The notes under the pieces are model-generated. The model did not search any database and was not told the DNA's origin. It saw only the letters and a list, made by a program, of their open reading frames with translations. Below are positions 1-10,326 of a stretch of DNA of 64,000 nucleotides, one piece after another. Numbering within the stretch: position 1 is the stretch's first letter; each line of letters opens with the position of its first letter. Source of the stretch: Thiobacillus sp. GTDB taxonomy: Bacteria > Pseudomonadota > Gammaproteobacteria > Burkholderiales > Thiobacillaceae. The stretch is from NCBI RefSeq assembly GCF_030696885.1, contig NZ_JAUYRI010000027.1:1-64000 (forward strand). The letters run 5' to 3'. Position numbers and translations under genes: made by a program.

Positions 1-696
1 TACCAGTTCCAGGTGGTGCTCAAACCCGCGCCGGCGGAAATTCTGGAGTTGTATCTCGGCTCGCTCGAAGCGCTGGGCTTCGATCTGAAGAAGAACGACG
101 TGCGCTTCGTCGAGGACGACTGGGAGAATCCCACGCTGGGCGCCTGGGGGCTGGGCTGGGAGGTGTGGCTGAACGGCATGGAGGTGACGCAGTTCACCTA
201 CTTCCAGCAGGTCGGTGGAATCGACTGCAAGCCAATCACCGGCGAAATTACCTACGGCCTCGAGCGCCTCGCCATGTACCTGCAGGGCGTGGAAAGTGTG
301 TACGACCTCGTCTGGACCGAGGGCCTGACTTACCGCGACGTCTACCACCAGAACGAGGTTGAGCAGTCAACCTACAATTTTGAGCACAGCGACGTCGATT
401 TCCTGCTCACTGCGTTCGGCGCGCACGAGAAGAAGGCGCAGGAACTGATGGGCGCGCATCTCGCCCTGCCGGCGTACGAACAGGTATTGAAAGCCGCACA
501 CACCTTCAACTTACTCGATGCGCGCGGCGCGATTTCGGTGACCGAGCGTGCGGCCTACATCGGCCGCATCCGTAATCTGGCGCGTGCGGTGGCGAAGAGT
601 TATCTCGACAGCCGCGCTCGACTCGGATTTCCGATGGCGCCCAAGGCCTGGGCAGACGAAGTGCTGGCACAGATTGAAAAGAAGGCCGCAGCATGA
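1..696 (+). CDS. glyQ: Glycyl-tRNA synthetase alpha subunit, 5' end truncated by window start
   Basis: [28 protein letters not shown]...[22 protein letters not shown]; reading frame stays open to the left edge; followed directly by glyS. Confidence 0.96.
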   Translation, partial: YQFQVVLKPAPAEILELYLGSLEALGFDLKKNDVRFVEDDWENPTLGAWGLGWEVWLNGMEVTQFTYFQQVGGIDCKPITGEITYGLERLAMYLQGVESVYDLVWTEGLTYRDVYHQNEVEQSTYNFEHSDVDFLLTAFGAHEKKAQELMGAHLALPAYEQVLKAAHTFNLLDARGAISVTERAAYIGRIRNLARAVAKSYLDSRARLGFPMAPKAWADEVLAQIEKKAAA

Positions 697-2828
697 CCGC
701 CGCAAATTTGCTCGTTGAACTTTTTGTCGAAGAACTGCCGCCCAAGGCGCTGAAAAAGCTGGGCGAGGCCTTTGCCGAGAAAATATTTGAAGGCTTGAAG
801 CTGAATGATTTTCTGGAACCGGGCTCCCAGCTGACATCCTATGCCACGCCGCGTCGGCTGGCCGTTCACATCACCAGTGTTCGAGGCATTTCACAACCCC
901 GCCCCCAACCCCCAAAAACACTCATGCCTGCCTCAGTGGGCCTCGATGCGGAGGGTAAACCGACCGCTCCGCTTCTCAAGCGATTGCGTTCGATGTATCA
1001 CGATGATGTAGATATCCAGTGGTTAATGAGCGAACGAGTTTTCGTTGAAGAGGAGGCTGGGAAAAAGGTACTTAAGCACCGCGATGATCTCGCTGCGGGT
1101 GCTCCTTTATTCATCAGTTTGGAAGGTGCACTTGAAGACGCACTGGAAAACCTACCCATCCCCAAGGTGATGACATATCCCAATCCATCAGGCGATGGCT
1201 GGGAAACTGTTAATTTCGTACGCCCCGCCCACAGCCTGATTGTTATGCATGGCGGCGAGATCATGAAAGAAGTTTCCGTGCTGGGCTTACAGGCTGGGTG
1301 CAATACACAAGGCCATCGCTTTGAAGCGCGTGTGAACCCGGTCGTTGTACAGAATGCAGACAGCTACGCTAGCCAATTGAAAGACGACGGCGCGGTGATC
1401 GCGAGCTTCGCCGAACGGCGTACGGAGATCATCCGCCAGCTGCAGGCGGCTGCTGCCCCGTCAGGCTTGAAGCCGATCGAGGACGATGCGCTGCTGGACG
1501 AGGTCACGGCACTGGTCGAGCGTCCCAATGTGCTGGTCGGCAAGTTCGAGGAGGCTTTCCTAGAAGTGCCGCAGGAATGCCTGATTCTGACCATGAAGGC
1601 AAACCAGAAATACTTCCCTCTGCTCGACGCCGCAGGCAAGCTGACCAACCAGTTCCTCATCGTTTCAAACATCTCGCCTGCCGACGCGTCTGCCGTGATC
1701 CAAGGCAACGAACGCGTGGTGCGTCCGCGTCTGGCCGATGCCAAGTTCTTCTTCGACCAGGACCGGAAGAAGGCGCTGGATTCGCGCGTGCTGGGGCTTG
1801 CCAAGGTGGTCTACCACAACAAGCTTGGGACCCAGGGCGAGCGTGTGACGCGGGTGCAGGCGATTGCCCGCGCTATCGGTGAAAAGCTGGGCGGCGAGAC
1901 CTTGGCATTACGGGCCGACCAGGCTGCGCTGCTCGCCAAGGCCGACCTGCTCACCGACATGGTCGGCGAGTTCCCCGAGCTGCAGGGCATCATGGGGCGC
2001 TATTACGCGCAGCACGATGGGCTGTCGGACGACATCGCCTTTGCCATCGAGGATCACTACAAGCCGCGCTTTGCTGGTGACGAACTGCCGCGCAGCGATG
2101 TGGGCGTATGCGTGGCGCTGGCGGACAAGCTGGAAACACTGGTGGGGTTGTTTGGCATTGGTGAGAAGCCGACCGGCGACAAGGACCCGTTCGCGCTGCG
2201 CAGGCACGCGTTGGGAGTCATCCGCATGCTGATCGAGAAGAGCTTGCCGCTGAGCCTGGACGATCTGGTCAACATCGCCTTCGCCGGTTTCCGGAAGGGC
2301 ATGCTGGGACAGGCGCACACCGATGTGTACCAGTTCGTGTTCGAGCGCTTGAGCGGGGCGATGCGCGAACAGGGCTATTCCGCAAATGAGGTCGATGCGG
2401 TGCTGAGCCTGAATCCAACGCAGATATATCTGGTGCCCAAGCAACTGGAGGCGGTGCGGGCCTTTGCGGGCTTGCCCGAAGCCCCCGCGCTCGCTGCCGC
2501 CAACAAGCGCGTCGGCAACATCCTGAAAAAGGCCGAGGGCGAAGTAGGCGGTACGGCTGACCCGGCGCGCTTCGTTGAAGCGGCGGAAACGGCGCTGTTT
2601 GCCGCGCTTTCGGAGATCGCGCCGCGCGCCGATGTGGCCTTTGCCGCGGGCGACTACACTGGCTCGCTGCAGGCGCTGGCTGCGCTCAAGACCCCCGTCG
2701 ATGCCTTCTTCGACAGCGTAATGGTCAACGCCGACGATCCCGTCCTCAAGGCCAACCGGCTGGCGCTGCTGAACCAGTTGCACCGGACGATGAACCGGGT
2801 TGCGGACTTGTCGCGTCTGGCGGCGTAA
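693..2828 (+). CDS. glyS: Glycyl-tRNA synthetase beta subunit
   Basis: [19 protein letters not shown]..., IPKVMTY, NFVRPAH, 4-nt overlap with glyQ. Confidence 0.96.
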   Translation: MTAANLLVELFVEELPPKALKKLGEAFAEKIFEGLKLNDFLEPGSQLTSYATPRRLAVHITSVRGISQPRPQPPKTLMPASVGLDAEGKPTAPLLKRLRSMYHDDVDIQWLMSERVFVEEEAGKKVLKHRDDLAAGAPLFISLEGALEDALENLPIPKVMTYPNPSGDGWETVNFVRPAHSLIVMHGGEIMKEVSVLGLQAGCNTQGHRFEARVNPVVVQNADSYASQLKDDGAVIASFAERRTEIIRQLQAAAAPSGLKPIEDDALLDEVTALVERPNVLVGKFEEAFLEVPQECLILTMKANQKYFPLLDAAGKLTNQFLIVSNISPADASAVIQGNERVVRPRLADAKFFFDQDRKKALDSRVLGLAKVVYHNKLGTQGERVTRVQAIARAIGEKLGGETLALRADQAALLAKADLLTDMVGEFPELQGIMGRYYAQHDGLSDDIAFAIEDHYKPRFAGDELPRSDVGVCVALADKLETLVGLFGIGEKPTGDKDPFALRRHALGVIRMLIEKSLPLSLDDLVNIAFAGFRKGMLGQAHTDVYQFVFERLSGAMREQGYSANEVDAVLSLNPTQIYLVPKQLEAVRAFAGLPEAPALAAANKRVGNILKKAEGEVGGTADPARFVEAAETALFAALSEIAPRADVAFAAGDYTGSLQALAALKTPVDAFFDSVMVNADDPVLKANRLALLNQLHRTMNRVADLSRLAA

Positions 2829-2838
2829 ACTTTCGTTT

Positions 2839-3381
2839 ATGAAACTGATCATTCTCGACCGCGACGGGGTCATCAACTTCGGCTCCGAGCAGTTCATCAA
2901 GACGCCCGACGAGTGGAAACCCATTCCCGGCAGCCTGGAGGCGATCGCGCGTCTGACGCGTGAGGGCTGGCGCGTGGTGGTGGCGACGAATCAATCCGGA
3001 CTGGCGCGAGGGCTGTTCGAGATGGCGACGCTCAATGCCATCCACGCCAAGATGCACAAGGCGGCGGCGCAGGCGGGCGGTCGTATCGAGGCGGTTTTTT
3101 ACTGCCCGCACGCGGCCGAGATGGAGTGCGACTGCCGCAAGCCCAAAGCGGGTCTGTTCGACGAGATTGCCGCGCGCTATGGTCGTGACCTTGCCGATGT
3201 GCCGGCGGTGGGCGATTCGCTGCGCGACCTGATGGCGGCGACCAGCGTGGGGGCACGACCGGTGCTGGTGCGCACCGGCAAGGGCGAAAGAACACTGGCT
3301 GCGGGCGGCCTGCCCAAAGACACGCCGGTGTTTGCCGATCTGAACGAGGCCGTCGAATTCTTGTTGTCGACAGCAGCATGA
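2839..3381 (+). CDS. gmhB: D-glycero-beta-D-manno-heptose-1,7-bisphosphate 7-phosphatase
   Basis: MKLIILDRDGVIN HAD motif, CPH...CDCRKPKAG zinc motif. Confidence 0.93.
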   Translation: MKLIILDRDGVINFGSEQFIKTPDEWKPIPGSLEAIARLTREGWRVVVATNQSGLARGLFEMATLNAIHAKMHKAAAQAGGRIEAVFYCPHAAEMECDCRKPKAGLFDEIAARYGRDLADVPAVGDSLRDLMAATSVGARPVLVRTGKGERTLAAGGLPKDTPVFADLNEAVEFLLSTAA

Positions 3382-4100
3382 GTCTGGTGCGCTCGCTGAT
3401 TTTCGCGGCCTTGCAGACCGTACTGACGATCTTTTTCAGCCTGGTTGCCTTCCTCAGCTTTCCGTTTTCGGCGCATGCGCGCTACCAGCTGATCACCGGC
3501 TATAACCACACGGTGATCTGGCTGGCGCGCTGGGTGCTGGGCATCCGCTATGTGGTGGAAGGGCGCGAGCACCTGCCGACGCAGCCCGCGATCATCCTCG
3601 CCAAGCATCAATCGGCCTGGGAAACGGTTGCTTTTCTTTTCCTGTTCCCGCCTGTCGCCCCGGTCATCAAGCAGGAGTTGCTGAACGTGCCGTTCTTCGG
3701 CTGGGCGTTTCGCCTGCTGTCGCCGATTGCGATCGACCGCAGCGCCGGACGCGAAGCCTTGAAGCAGATCGTCAGCCAGGGCCGCGACAAGCTGGCACAG
3801 GGATTCTGGGTGCTGGTGTTCCCCGAGGGCACGCGCGTGGCGCCAGGCGAAAAGGGCCGCTACGGCATCGGCGGCGCCTGGCTGGCGGCGGAGACCGGCG
3901 CGCCGATCGTTCCGGTGGCGCACAACGCCGGCGAAGTGTGGCCGAAGAATGCCTTTATTAAACACCCCGGAACCATCACCGTGCGCATCGGCCCGGTGAT
4001 CGACAGCACCGGCAAGAGCGCGGCCGAGCTCACGCGTGCGGTCGAGGCCTGGATCGAGACTGAAATGACGAGGTTGCCCCCTGCTGCCGCGCGTCAATAA
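3378..4100 (+). CDS. plsC: 1-acyl-sn-glycerol-3-phosphate acyltransferase
   Basis: KHQSAWET (HX4D-like acyltransferase block) and FPEGTR motif. Confidence 0.88.
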   Translation: MSLVRSLIFAALQTVLTIFFSLVAFLSFPFSAHARYQLITGYNHTVIWLARWVLGIRYVVEGREHLPTQPAIILAKHQSAWETVAFLFLFPPVAPVIKQELLNVPFFGWAFRLLSPIAIDRSAGREALKQIVSQGRDKLAQGFWVLVFPEGTRVAPGEKGRYGIGGAWLAAETGAPIVPVAHNAGEVWPKNAFIKHPGTITVRIGPVIDSTGKSAAELTRAVEAWIETEMTRLPPAAARQ

Positions 4101-4104
4101 TGGC

Positions 4105-4788
4105 GTGCTGCAGCTCGGCGACGTCGACGTGCCGTACCAGCTGCGGCGCTCGCACCGCCGTCGCACGCTGGGCCTGACCGTCACGGCCAACGAAGTGCGT
4201 ATCCATGCGCCGAGCTGGACCCCGCGTGCCGAAATCGAATGCTATGTGCTGCTGCAGCGCGACTGGCTGCGCCGGACCTGGGCGCGCATGCGGGTGCGCA
4301 AGCCGGACATGCGGGCAGACAAGGCAGGCGAGGTGCGCTACCTCGGCCGCATGCTGGCGCTCGACATTCGGGATTCCCTGTTCGTCGAGGTGCAGCGACA
4401 TGGCGACACGCTGCGCGTGCATGCACCGCTGGATGCCGATATCGGATCCCTTGTACGCGCCTGGTTAAGCGCGCAGGCCCAGCGCCTGCTGGCCTGGCGG
4501 CTCGCGCGCCTGGCCCGCAAACTGGGACGCGCCCCCAGCCGCTTTGCCTTGTCCGACGCACAAACGCAATGGGGCAGCTGCACCCGCCACGGCCACATTC
4601 GGCTCAACTGGCGCCTGGTGCAGGCGCCGCTGGCGCTGATCGACTACGTCGCCGCGCACGAACTCGCCCATCTCGTCCATCTCGATCATTCGCCGCGCTT
4701 TTGGGCCCAGGTGGGCGCGCTGTATCCCGACGCCTTGGCAAGGCGGACCGAGTTGCGCAAAATGGGTCAGTCCTTGTTTCAAGTGTAA
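4105..4788 (+). CDS. YgjP/DUF45-type zinc metallopeptidase
   Basis: AHELAHLVHLDHSPRFW HExxH-type motif; WGSCTRHGHIRLNWRL block. Confidence 0.88.
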   Translation: MLQLGDVDVPYQLRRSHRRRTLGLTVTANEVRIHAPSWTPRAEIECYVLLQRDWLRRTWARMRVRKPDMRADKAGEVRYLGRMLALDIRDSLFVEVQRHGDTLRVHAPLDADIGSLVRAWLSAQAQRLLAWRLARLARKLGRAPSRFALSDAQTQWGSCTRHGHIRLNWRLVQAPLALIDYVAAHELAHLVHLDHSPRFWAQVGALYPDALARRTELRKMGQSLFQV

Positions 4789-4929
4789 CTCTTATGCGCA
4801 TTCTTCACACCATGCTGCGGGTGGCGCCCAGAAGCGTTGGGCGAGGGGCCCCCGCAGGGGGATCGACCCGCAGGAGGGATGCCCCTACCCGCATGTGGAT
4901 GTTCAAACGAAGCCAGAAGGGATAGCCCC

Positions 4930-5343
4930 ATGAGATTACTTCATACCATGTTGCGGGTAGGCGATCTCGATCGTTCGATCGATTTCTACACCCATGTCCT
5001 CGGCATGAAGCTGCTGCGCCGCAAGGACTATCCCGGCGGCAAGTTCACGCTGGCCTTCGTCGGCTACGATACTGAAGACAAGGCGGCTGTACTCGAACTG
5101 ACCTACAACTGGGGCGTGGACAAATACGAGGTCGGCAGCGGCTACGGCCACATCGCGATCGAGGTCGATGATGCCTATGCCGCCTGCGATGCCGCTGCGG
5201 CCAAGGGCGGTAAGGTGCTGCGCCCGGCCGGGCCGATGTCGCACGGCAGCACGGTGATTGCCTTCATTGAAGACCCGGACGGCTACCCGATCGAATTCAT
5301 TCAGAAGGGCACCGCAGGCTGGGTCAAGGAGTGGGCTGAGTAA
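4930..5343 (+). CDS. gloA: Lactoylglutathione lyase (glyoxalase I)
   Basis: [46 protein letters not shown]. Confidence 0.95.
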   Translation: MRLLHTMLRVGDLDRSIDFYTHVLGMKLLRRKDYPGGKFTLAFVGYDTEDKAAVLELTYNWGVDKYEVGSGYGHIAIEVDDAYAACDAAAAKGGKVLRPAGPMSHGSTVIAFIEDPDGYPIEFIQKGTAGWVKEWAE

Positions 5344-5366
5344 TATCCTTGCTCGCGCCAGGCCGG

Positions 5367-5960
5367 TTAGCTGATCGCCTTGGTGATCAGCGGCACCAGG
5401 GATTCCGGCAGCGTGAGCTGGCCGGACAGCGCAAAGGCCTGGGCTCGCTTTGACATTTTCTTCCACGTCTTGCGGATGATTTCCAGCCACTTCGCCTCGT
5501 CGTAATCGGGCTTGCTCTGCGCAAAGGCCAGCATGTAGTGCTCGATGAAGACCAGGCTGGCGACGTCCTCCAGCATCTGCGTCTCGGGATTGCTCTTGAT
5601 GCCGCGTTTCCCCACCGCCTTCTTGACGCGCTCGATCATCACGTCGTCATGGCCGGCCTGGCGCATCAGGTCGCCGGCCGTGTCTGCCTGGAACGCATAC
5701 AGCCCGGTGCGCCACGCGTGGTAGCCTTCCTTCGTTATCGGGTAGGTGTTGCGCGGCACTTTCCAGCGCTGGATATGCTGGGCGCGCACCGCCAGCTGCG
5801 CCGCTTCGGAGGCGTCCGGCGCAAAGCGGGCGATCATGTCCGACATGCGCTGGGCGTATAACAGCTCTTTCGGCTGGCCTTCATCCCGATTGGGATCCTG
5901 CGCATTGGCGGCATCGAACAGCGCGAGGGTTCGATTGAAGCGTTCCTGATTCTCGATCAT
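5367..5960 (-). CDS. DUF4202 family protein
   Basis: FNRTLALFDAANAQDPN...HIQRWKVPRNTYP...GYHAWRTGL. Confidence 0.8.
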   Translation of the reverse strand: MIENQERFNRTLALFDAANAQDPNRDEGQPKELLYAQRMSDMIARFAPDASEAAQLAVRAQHIQRWKVPRNTYPITKEGYHAWRTGLYAFQADTAGDLMRQAGHDDVMIERVKKAVGKRGIKSNPETQMLEDVASLVFIEHYMLAFAQSKPDYDEAKWLEIIRKTWKKMSKRAQAFALSGQLTLPESLVPLITKAIS

Positions 5961-6074
5961 CTTGGTCCTTGTTCGCGGGGCGCGGCGGAAACTTTATGGC
6001 CCTTGCCGTCCTCAACACACATTGATATTGATTATTCCCACTCGCCCTCGAGGCGCACCTCAAAGGATTCCAAC

Positions 6075-7154
6075 GTGACTGATTTGTTTTCGCCGGCCCG
6101 CTTCGGCGCCATCGACCTCGCCAACCGGGTGGTCATGTCTTCGCTGACGCGCAACCGGGCCGGTGCCGGCAACATGCCGACGCCGCTGATCGCGGAATAT
6201 TATCGCCAGCGCGCATCGGCGGGGCTGATTCTCACCGAGGCGACGCCAATCTGCGCCGAGGGCCACGGCTATCCACGCACGCCGGGCATTCATACGGCCG
6301 AGCAGATTGCCGGCTGGAAGCAGGTGACACAGGCGGTGCAGGGCGCCGGCGGCAAGATCGCGCTGCAGTTGTGGCATGTCGGGCGGATTTCGCACCCCGA
6401 CCTGCAGCCGGACGGCGCGCTGCCGGTTGCGCCGTCGGCGATTCGTCCCGCCGGCCAGGTGTTCACCGAGCAAGGCATGAAGGATTACGTCACCCCGCGT
6501 GCGCTGGAGCTGGCGGAAATCCCCCGCCTGATTGCGCAGTTTGCCCAGGCTGCGCTCAATGCGATGGAGGCGGGGTTCGACGGGGTTGAAATTCATGCCG
6601 GCAATGGTTATCTGCTGGACCAGTTTTTGCGCGCGTCGACCAACCACCGCACCGATGCCTATGGCGGCAGCAAGGAAAAGCGCGCGCGACTGCTGCTGGA
6701 AGTGCTGGACGCGGTGTGCAGCGCGATCGGCAGCGACCGCGTCGGCCTGCGACTGTCGCCGGTGACGCCGTTCAACGACATTGCCGATGACGATCCACAA
6801 GCCACTTTCGAGTATGTCGTGACGCAACTCAATCCGCTGAAGCTGGCCTTCCTCGACGTGCTGCAGGGGACCGGTGGTGCGCCCCGTGAACAGTGGCCTC
6901 TGTTCGACTATGACAGGCTGCACGCGCTGTATGAAGGCAATTTCATTCGCAACAACGGCTATGACTTCGAGACGGCCCAGCAGGCGGTGGTCTCCGGCGC
7001 GGCCGATGCGATTGCATTCGGCCGGCTGCTGCTGGCCAATCCCGATCTGGTCGAGCGCTTCCGCCGCGGCGCACCGTTGAACGCGCCCGATTACGACAGG
7101 CTCTACACGGGCGAGGAAAAGGGCTACACCGACTATCCCTTTCTGGCTGACTGA
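6075..7154 (+). CDS. Old yellow enzyme family alkene/flavin oxidoreductase
   Basis: Likely GTG start: MTDLFSPARFGAIDLANRVVMSSLTRNR...HAGNGYLLDQFLRASTNHRTDAYGGS. Confidence 0.93.
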   Translation: MTDLFSPARFGAIDLANRVVMSSLTRNRAGAGNMPTPLIAEYYRQRASAGLILTEATPICAEGHGYPRTPGIHTAEQIAGWKQVTQAVQGAGGKIALQLWHVGRISHPDLQPDGALPVAPSAIRPAGQVFTEQGMKDYVTPRALELAEIPRLIAQFAQAALNAMEAGFDGVEIHAGNGYLLDQFLRASTNHRTDAYGGSKEKRARLLLEVLDAVCSAIGSDRVGLRLSPVTPFNDIADDDPQATFEYVVTQLNPLKLAFLDVLQGTGGAPREQWPLFDYDRLHALYEGNFIRNNGYDFETAQQAVVSGAADAIAFGRLLLANPDLVERFRRGAPLNAPDYDRLYTGEEKGYTDYPFLAD

Positions 7155-7157
7155 GCT

Positions 7158-7940
7158 TTATCCAGCGGACCGTTGCAAGCCGGAGAGGTGCCGAGTGATG
7201 GCCTCGTAGTCGGCGACGGCGAGATTCTCGGCGCGCTTGCCGGCGTCGATCCCGATCGCCGCGAAGTCTTCCGGTTTCATCAGGCTGCCGAGCGTGTTCC
7301 GCAGCGTCTTGCGGCGCTGCGAAAACGCGGCGGCAACCACGCGCGAAAACAGCGCTTCGTCGAGGGCGACGATTTCTGCAGGCGTTTTCGGGATCAGCCG
7401 CACCACGGCCGAGTCGACCTTGGGCGGCGGATTGAACGCGGTGGGCGGCACGTCGAGCAGCCATTCCAGGTGGAAGCGGCGCTGCAGCATGATCGACAGC
7501 CGCCCGTAATCGCCGCTGGACGGTTCGGCGACCATGCGCTCGACCACTTCCTTTTGCAGCATGAAGGTCATGTCGCGGATGTGCGCAGCGAACTCCATCA
7601 GATGGAACAGCAGCGGCGTGGAAATGTTGTAGGGCAGGTTGCCAATGATGCGCAGCTCGTGGCCCAGCGAGCCGAAATCGAACTTCAGCGCGTCGCTGCT
7701 GTGCAGCGTCAGCCGCTCGGCCGGCCAGGTGCGCTGCAGGCGCGCAACGATGTCGCGGTCGAGTTCGACGGCATGCAGGTGTGGCAGGCGCTCGAGCAGG
7801 GGCCGGGTCAGTGCGCCGAGGCCGGGACCGATCTCGACCACGGTTTCGTTCGCCTGCGGGCGCACCGCGTTGACGATGGCATGGATGATGCCGTCGTCGA
7901 TCAGGAAGTTCTGGCCGAAGCGTTTGCGCGGGGTATGCAT
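7158..7940 (-). CDS. rsmA: 16S rRNA dimethyladenosine transferase
   Basis: [14 protein letters not shown]...[16 protein letters not shown]...[12 protein letters not shown]. Confidence 0.97.
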   Translation of the reverse strand: MHTPRKRFGQNFLIDDGIIHAIVNAVRPQANETVVEIGPGLGALTRPLLERLPHLHAVELDRDIVARLQRTWPAERLTLHSSDALKFDFGSLGHELRIIGNLPYNISTPLLFHLMEFAAHIRDMTFMLQKEVVERMVAEPSSGDYGRLSIMLQRRFHLEWLLDVPPTAFNPPPKVDSAVVRLIPKTPAEIVALDEALFSRVVAAAFSQRRKTLRNTLGSLMKPEDFAAIGIDAGKRAENLAVADYEAITRHLSGLQRSAG

Positions 7941-8008
7941 GTTAGGGGCCAGGAATTAGGGGCTCGGGGTTTTGGAGAAGCGCGGCGAAGCCGCACATCC
8001 CCTAAATC

Positions 8009-9001
8009 CTAGCTCCTGGATCCTATCTCCTTTTTCTCCACCATCTCCATCGCCACTTGAATCGCCATCAGCAGACTGCCGACTTCCGCGCGCCCGGTAC
8101 CGGCCAGATCGAGCGCGGTCCCATGGTCGACCGAGGTGCGGATGAAGGGCAGGCCCAGCGTGATGTTCACGCCGGCGCCGAAGCTGGCGTATTTCAGCAC
8201 CGGCAGCCCCTGGTCGTGGTACATCGCCAGCACGGCGTCGCAGGGTTCGCTGCGAATGCGCGAGAACAGCGTGTCGGCCGGTAGCGGGCCGACCAGATTC
8301 ATGCCTTCGTCGCGCAGTCGAGCGAGCGTGGGTTCGATGAGGTCGATTTCCTCGCGCCCGAGGTGGCCGGATTCACCGGCGTGCGGGTTGAGTCCGGCGA
8401 CCAGGATACGCGGCCGGGCGATGCCGAATTTGTCCCGCAGGTCGGCGTTCAGGATGCGGATCACCGCGTCGAGCAGCGCCGGCGTGATCGCATCGGCCAC
8501 CGCGCGCAGCGGCAGGTGGGTGGTGGCCAGCGCGACGCGCAGGCCACCGCCGGCGAGCATCATCACCACTTTATGCGTGCCGCTGTGGTCAGCCAGGTAT
8601 TCGGTGTGGCCGGTGAAGGCGAAGCCGGCATCGTTGATGATGCCCTTGTGCACCGGCGCGGTGACGATGGCGTGATAGGCGCCGTTCAGGCAGCCCTCGA
8701 TCGCAGCATCCAGCAGGGCCAGCACGTGGGCGCTGTTGTCGGCATCGAGCACGCCGGGGGTGACGGGCGACGCCACCGGGATGTGGCGCACGTGCAGCGC
8801 GCCGGGCGTGTGTTCTGGAATGGCATCCCCGTCCAGGAAGTCGACCGCGATGCCGAGTAGCGCAGCACGTGCGCGCAGCACTTCAATATCGCCCAGTATC
8901 GTCAGTCGGCACGGCAGCGTCTGCTGCGACAGCGCAATGCAGAGGTCGGGGCCGATCCCGGCGGGCTCGCCCGCGGTGAGCGCGAGCACGGGCAGTTCCA
9001 T
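8009..9001 (-). CDS. pdxA: 4-hydroxythreonine-4-phosphate dehydrogenase
   Basis: TAGEPAGIGPDLC...TAPVHKGIINDAG...GHTEYLA...YHDQGLPVLKY. Confidence 0.96.
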   Translation of the reverse strand: MELPVLALTAGEPAGIGPDLCIALSQQTLPCRLTILGDIEVLRARAALLGIAVDFLDGDAIPEHTPGALHVRHIPVASPVTPGVLDADNSAHVLALLDAAIEGCLNGAYHAIVTAPVHKGIINDAGFAFTGHTEYLADHSGTHKVVMMLAGGGLRVALATTHLPLRAVADAITPALLDAVIRILNADLRDKFGIARPRILVAGLNPHAGESGHLGREEIDLIEPTLARLRDEGMNLVGPLPADTLFSRIRSEPCDAVLAMYHDQGLPVLKYASFGAGVNITLGLPFIRTSVDHGTALDLAGTGRAEVGSLLMAIQVAMEMVEKKEIGSRS

Positions 9002-9012
9002 GCCAGGGTCGG

Positions 9013-10326
9013 TCAGTCGAGCGGGCGCAGTTCGACGTAGGCCGAATCGCGGATCTGGCGCACCCAGTCCTCGAAAGCCTCCGCAGCCTTGCGCTCACGC
9101 AGGGCCTGGCGTGCCACGAATTTCTGGCGTTCCTGCGTGACGTCCTGGTCGCGGCGCTCCAGCACCTGGATCAGGTGCCAGCCGAACGGCGACTGGATCG
9201 GCGCACTGACCTGGCCCGGCTGCAGGGCATCCATCGCCTTCTCGAAGTCGGGAACGGTGTCGCCGGGGTTGATCCAGCCGAGGTCACCGCCCTTGGCGGC
9301 GGAGCCATCCTCGGAATGCAGGCGCGCCAGTCCGTCGAATTTCACGCCGTTGTCGATGCGCTCCTTCAATTGCAGCAGACGGGCGCGGGCATCGGCTTCG
9401 GAGGTGATCTCGTTGGTCTTGATGAGGATGTGGCGGACGTGCGTCTGGGTGACGCTGAGCGTGGCATCGAGGCCGCGCTTGTCGTGCAGCTTGAGGATAT
9501 GGAAACCGTTGCCGCTTCTCAGCAGTGGGCTGACCTGGCCGGGTTGCAGCGGCTTCAGGGCTTCGGCGTACAGGGTTGGCATCTTGCCGCTGGCACGCCA
9601 GCCGAACGTGCCGCCCTCCAGCGCGTTGGGCGCGTCGGAGTGGCTGGCGGACAACTGGGCGAAATCGACGCCGCTGGCCAACTGCGCCAACACGTCCTCG
9701 GCGCGGGCGCGACGTGCCTGCACCTGCTCGGACGACGCGTTTTCCGGCACCGTGACGAGGATGTGGGAAAAGTTGTATTCGGTCTCGACCCCCTGCTGCA
9801 CCTGCGTTTGCAGATAGCCCTCGATCTCGGCGTCGCTGACTGTGATGCGGTTGTCGACATCGCGTTCGCGCGCGCGCGCGATCAGCATTTCGTTGCGGAT
9901 GGTGGCGCGCATGCTGTCGAGCGTCTGGCCTTCGCGCTCCAGCGCGGCGGCCAGGCCCGCCATGTCGAGCTTGTTCTGTGCGGCGATGCGCTGCACCGCA
10001 CGCTCGACCAGCGTGGGGTCGATCCGCACGCCGGTGGTGCGGGCATGCTGCTGCAGCGCCAGTTCGGTCACCATGCGCTCGAGCAGCTGTTTCTCGATCA
10101 CGTCGCGCGGCGGCATCGGCGTGTTCTGGCGCGCGAGGTTGCGGGTGACCTCGGCGTAACGCCGGTTGAGTTCCTGGCGCGTGATGATCTCGTCGTTGAC
10201 GACGGCGACAATGTGGTCGAGCGGCGTGATGGCCGCGTGCACCGGCAGCAGCGTCGAGGCGGCGATCAGCAGCAGTGCCAGCACGGACTGCGGGCGATAC
10301 CATTCAGGGCGTTTGAAGGAGTTCAT
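9013..10326 (-). CDS. surA: Peptidyl-prolyl isomerase / periplasmic chaperone SurA
   Basis: N-terminal SurA domain plus two parvulin domains (FSHILVTVPE, VRHILIKTNE); downstream of lptD. Confidence 0.94.
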   Translation of the reverse strand: MNSFKRPEWYRPQSVLALLLIAASTLLPVHAAITPLDHIVAVVNDEIITRQELNRRYAEVTRNLARQNTPMPPRDVIEKQLLERMVTELALQQHARTTGVRIDPTLVERAVQRIAAQNKLDMAGLAAALEREGQTLDSMRATIRNEMLIARARERDVDNRITVSDAEIEGYLQTQVQQGVETEYNFSHILVTVPENASSEQVQARRARAEDVLAQLASGVDFAQLSASHSDAPNALEGGTFGWRASGKMPTLYAEALKPLQPGQVSPLLRSGNGFHILKLHDKRGLDATLSVTQTHVRHILIKTNEITSEADARARLLQLKERIDNGVKFDGLARLHSEDGSAAKGGDLGWINPGDTVPDFEKAMDALQPGQVSAPIQSPFGWHLIQVLERRDQDVTQERQKFVARQALRERKAAEAFEDWVRQIRDSAYVELRPLD

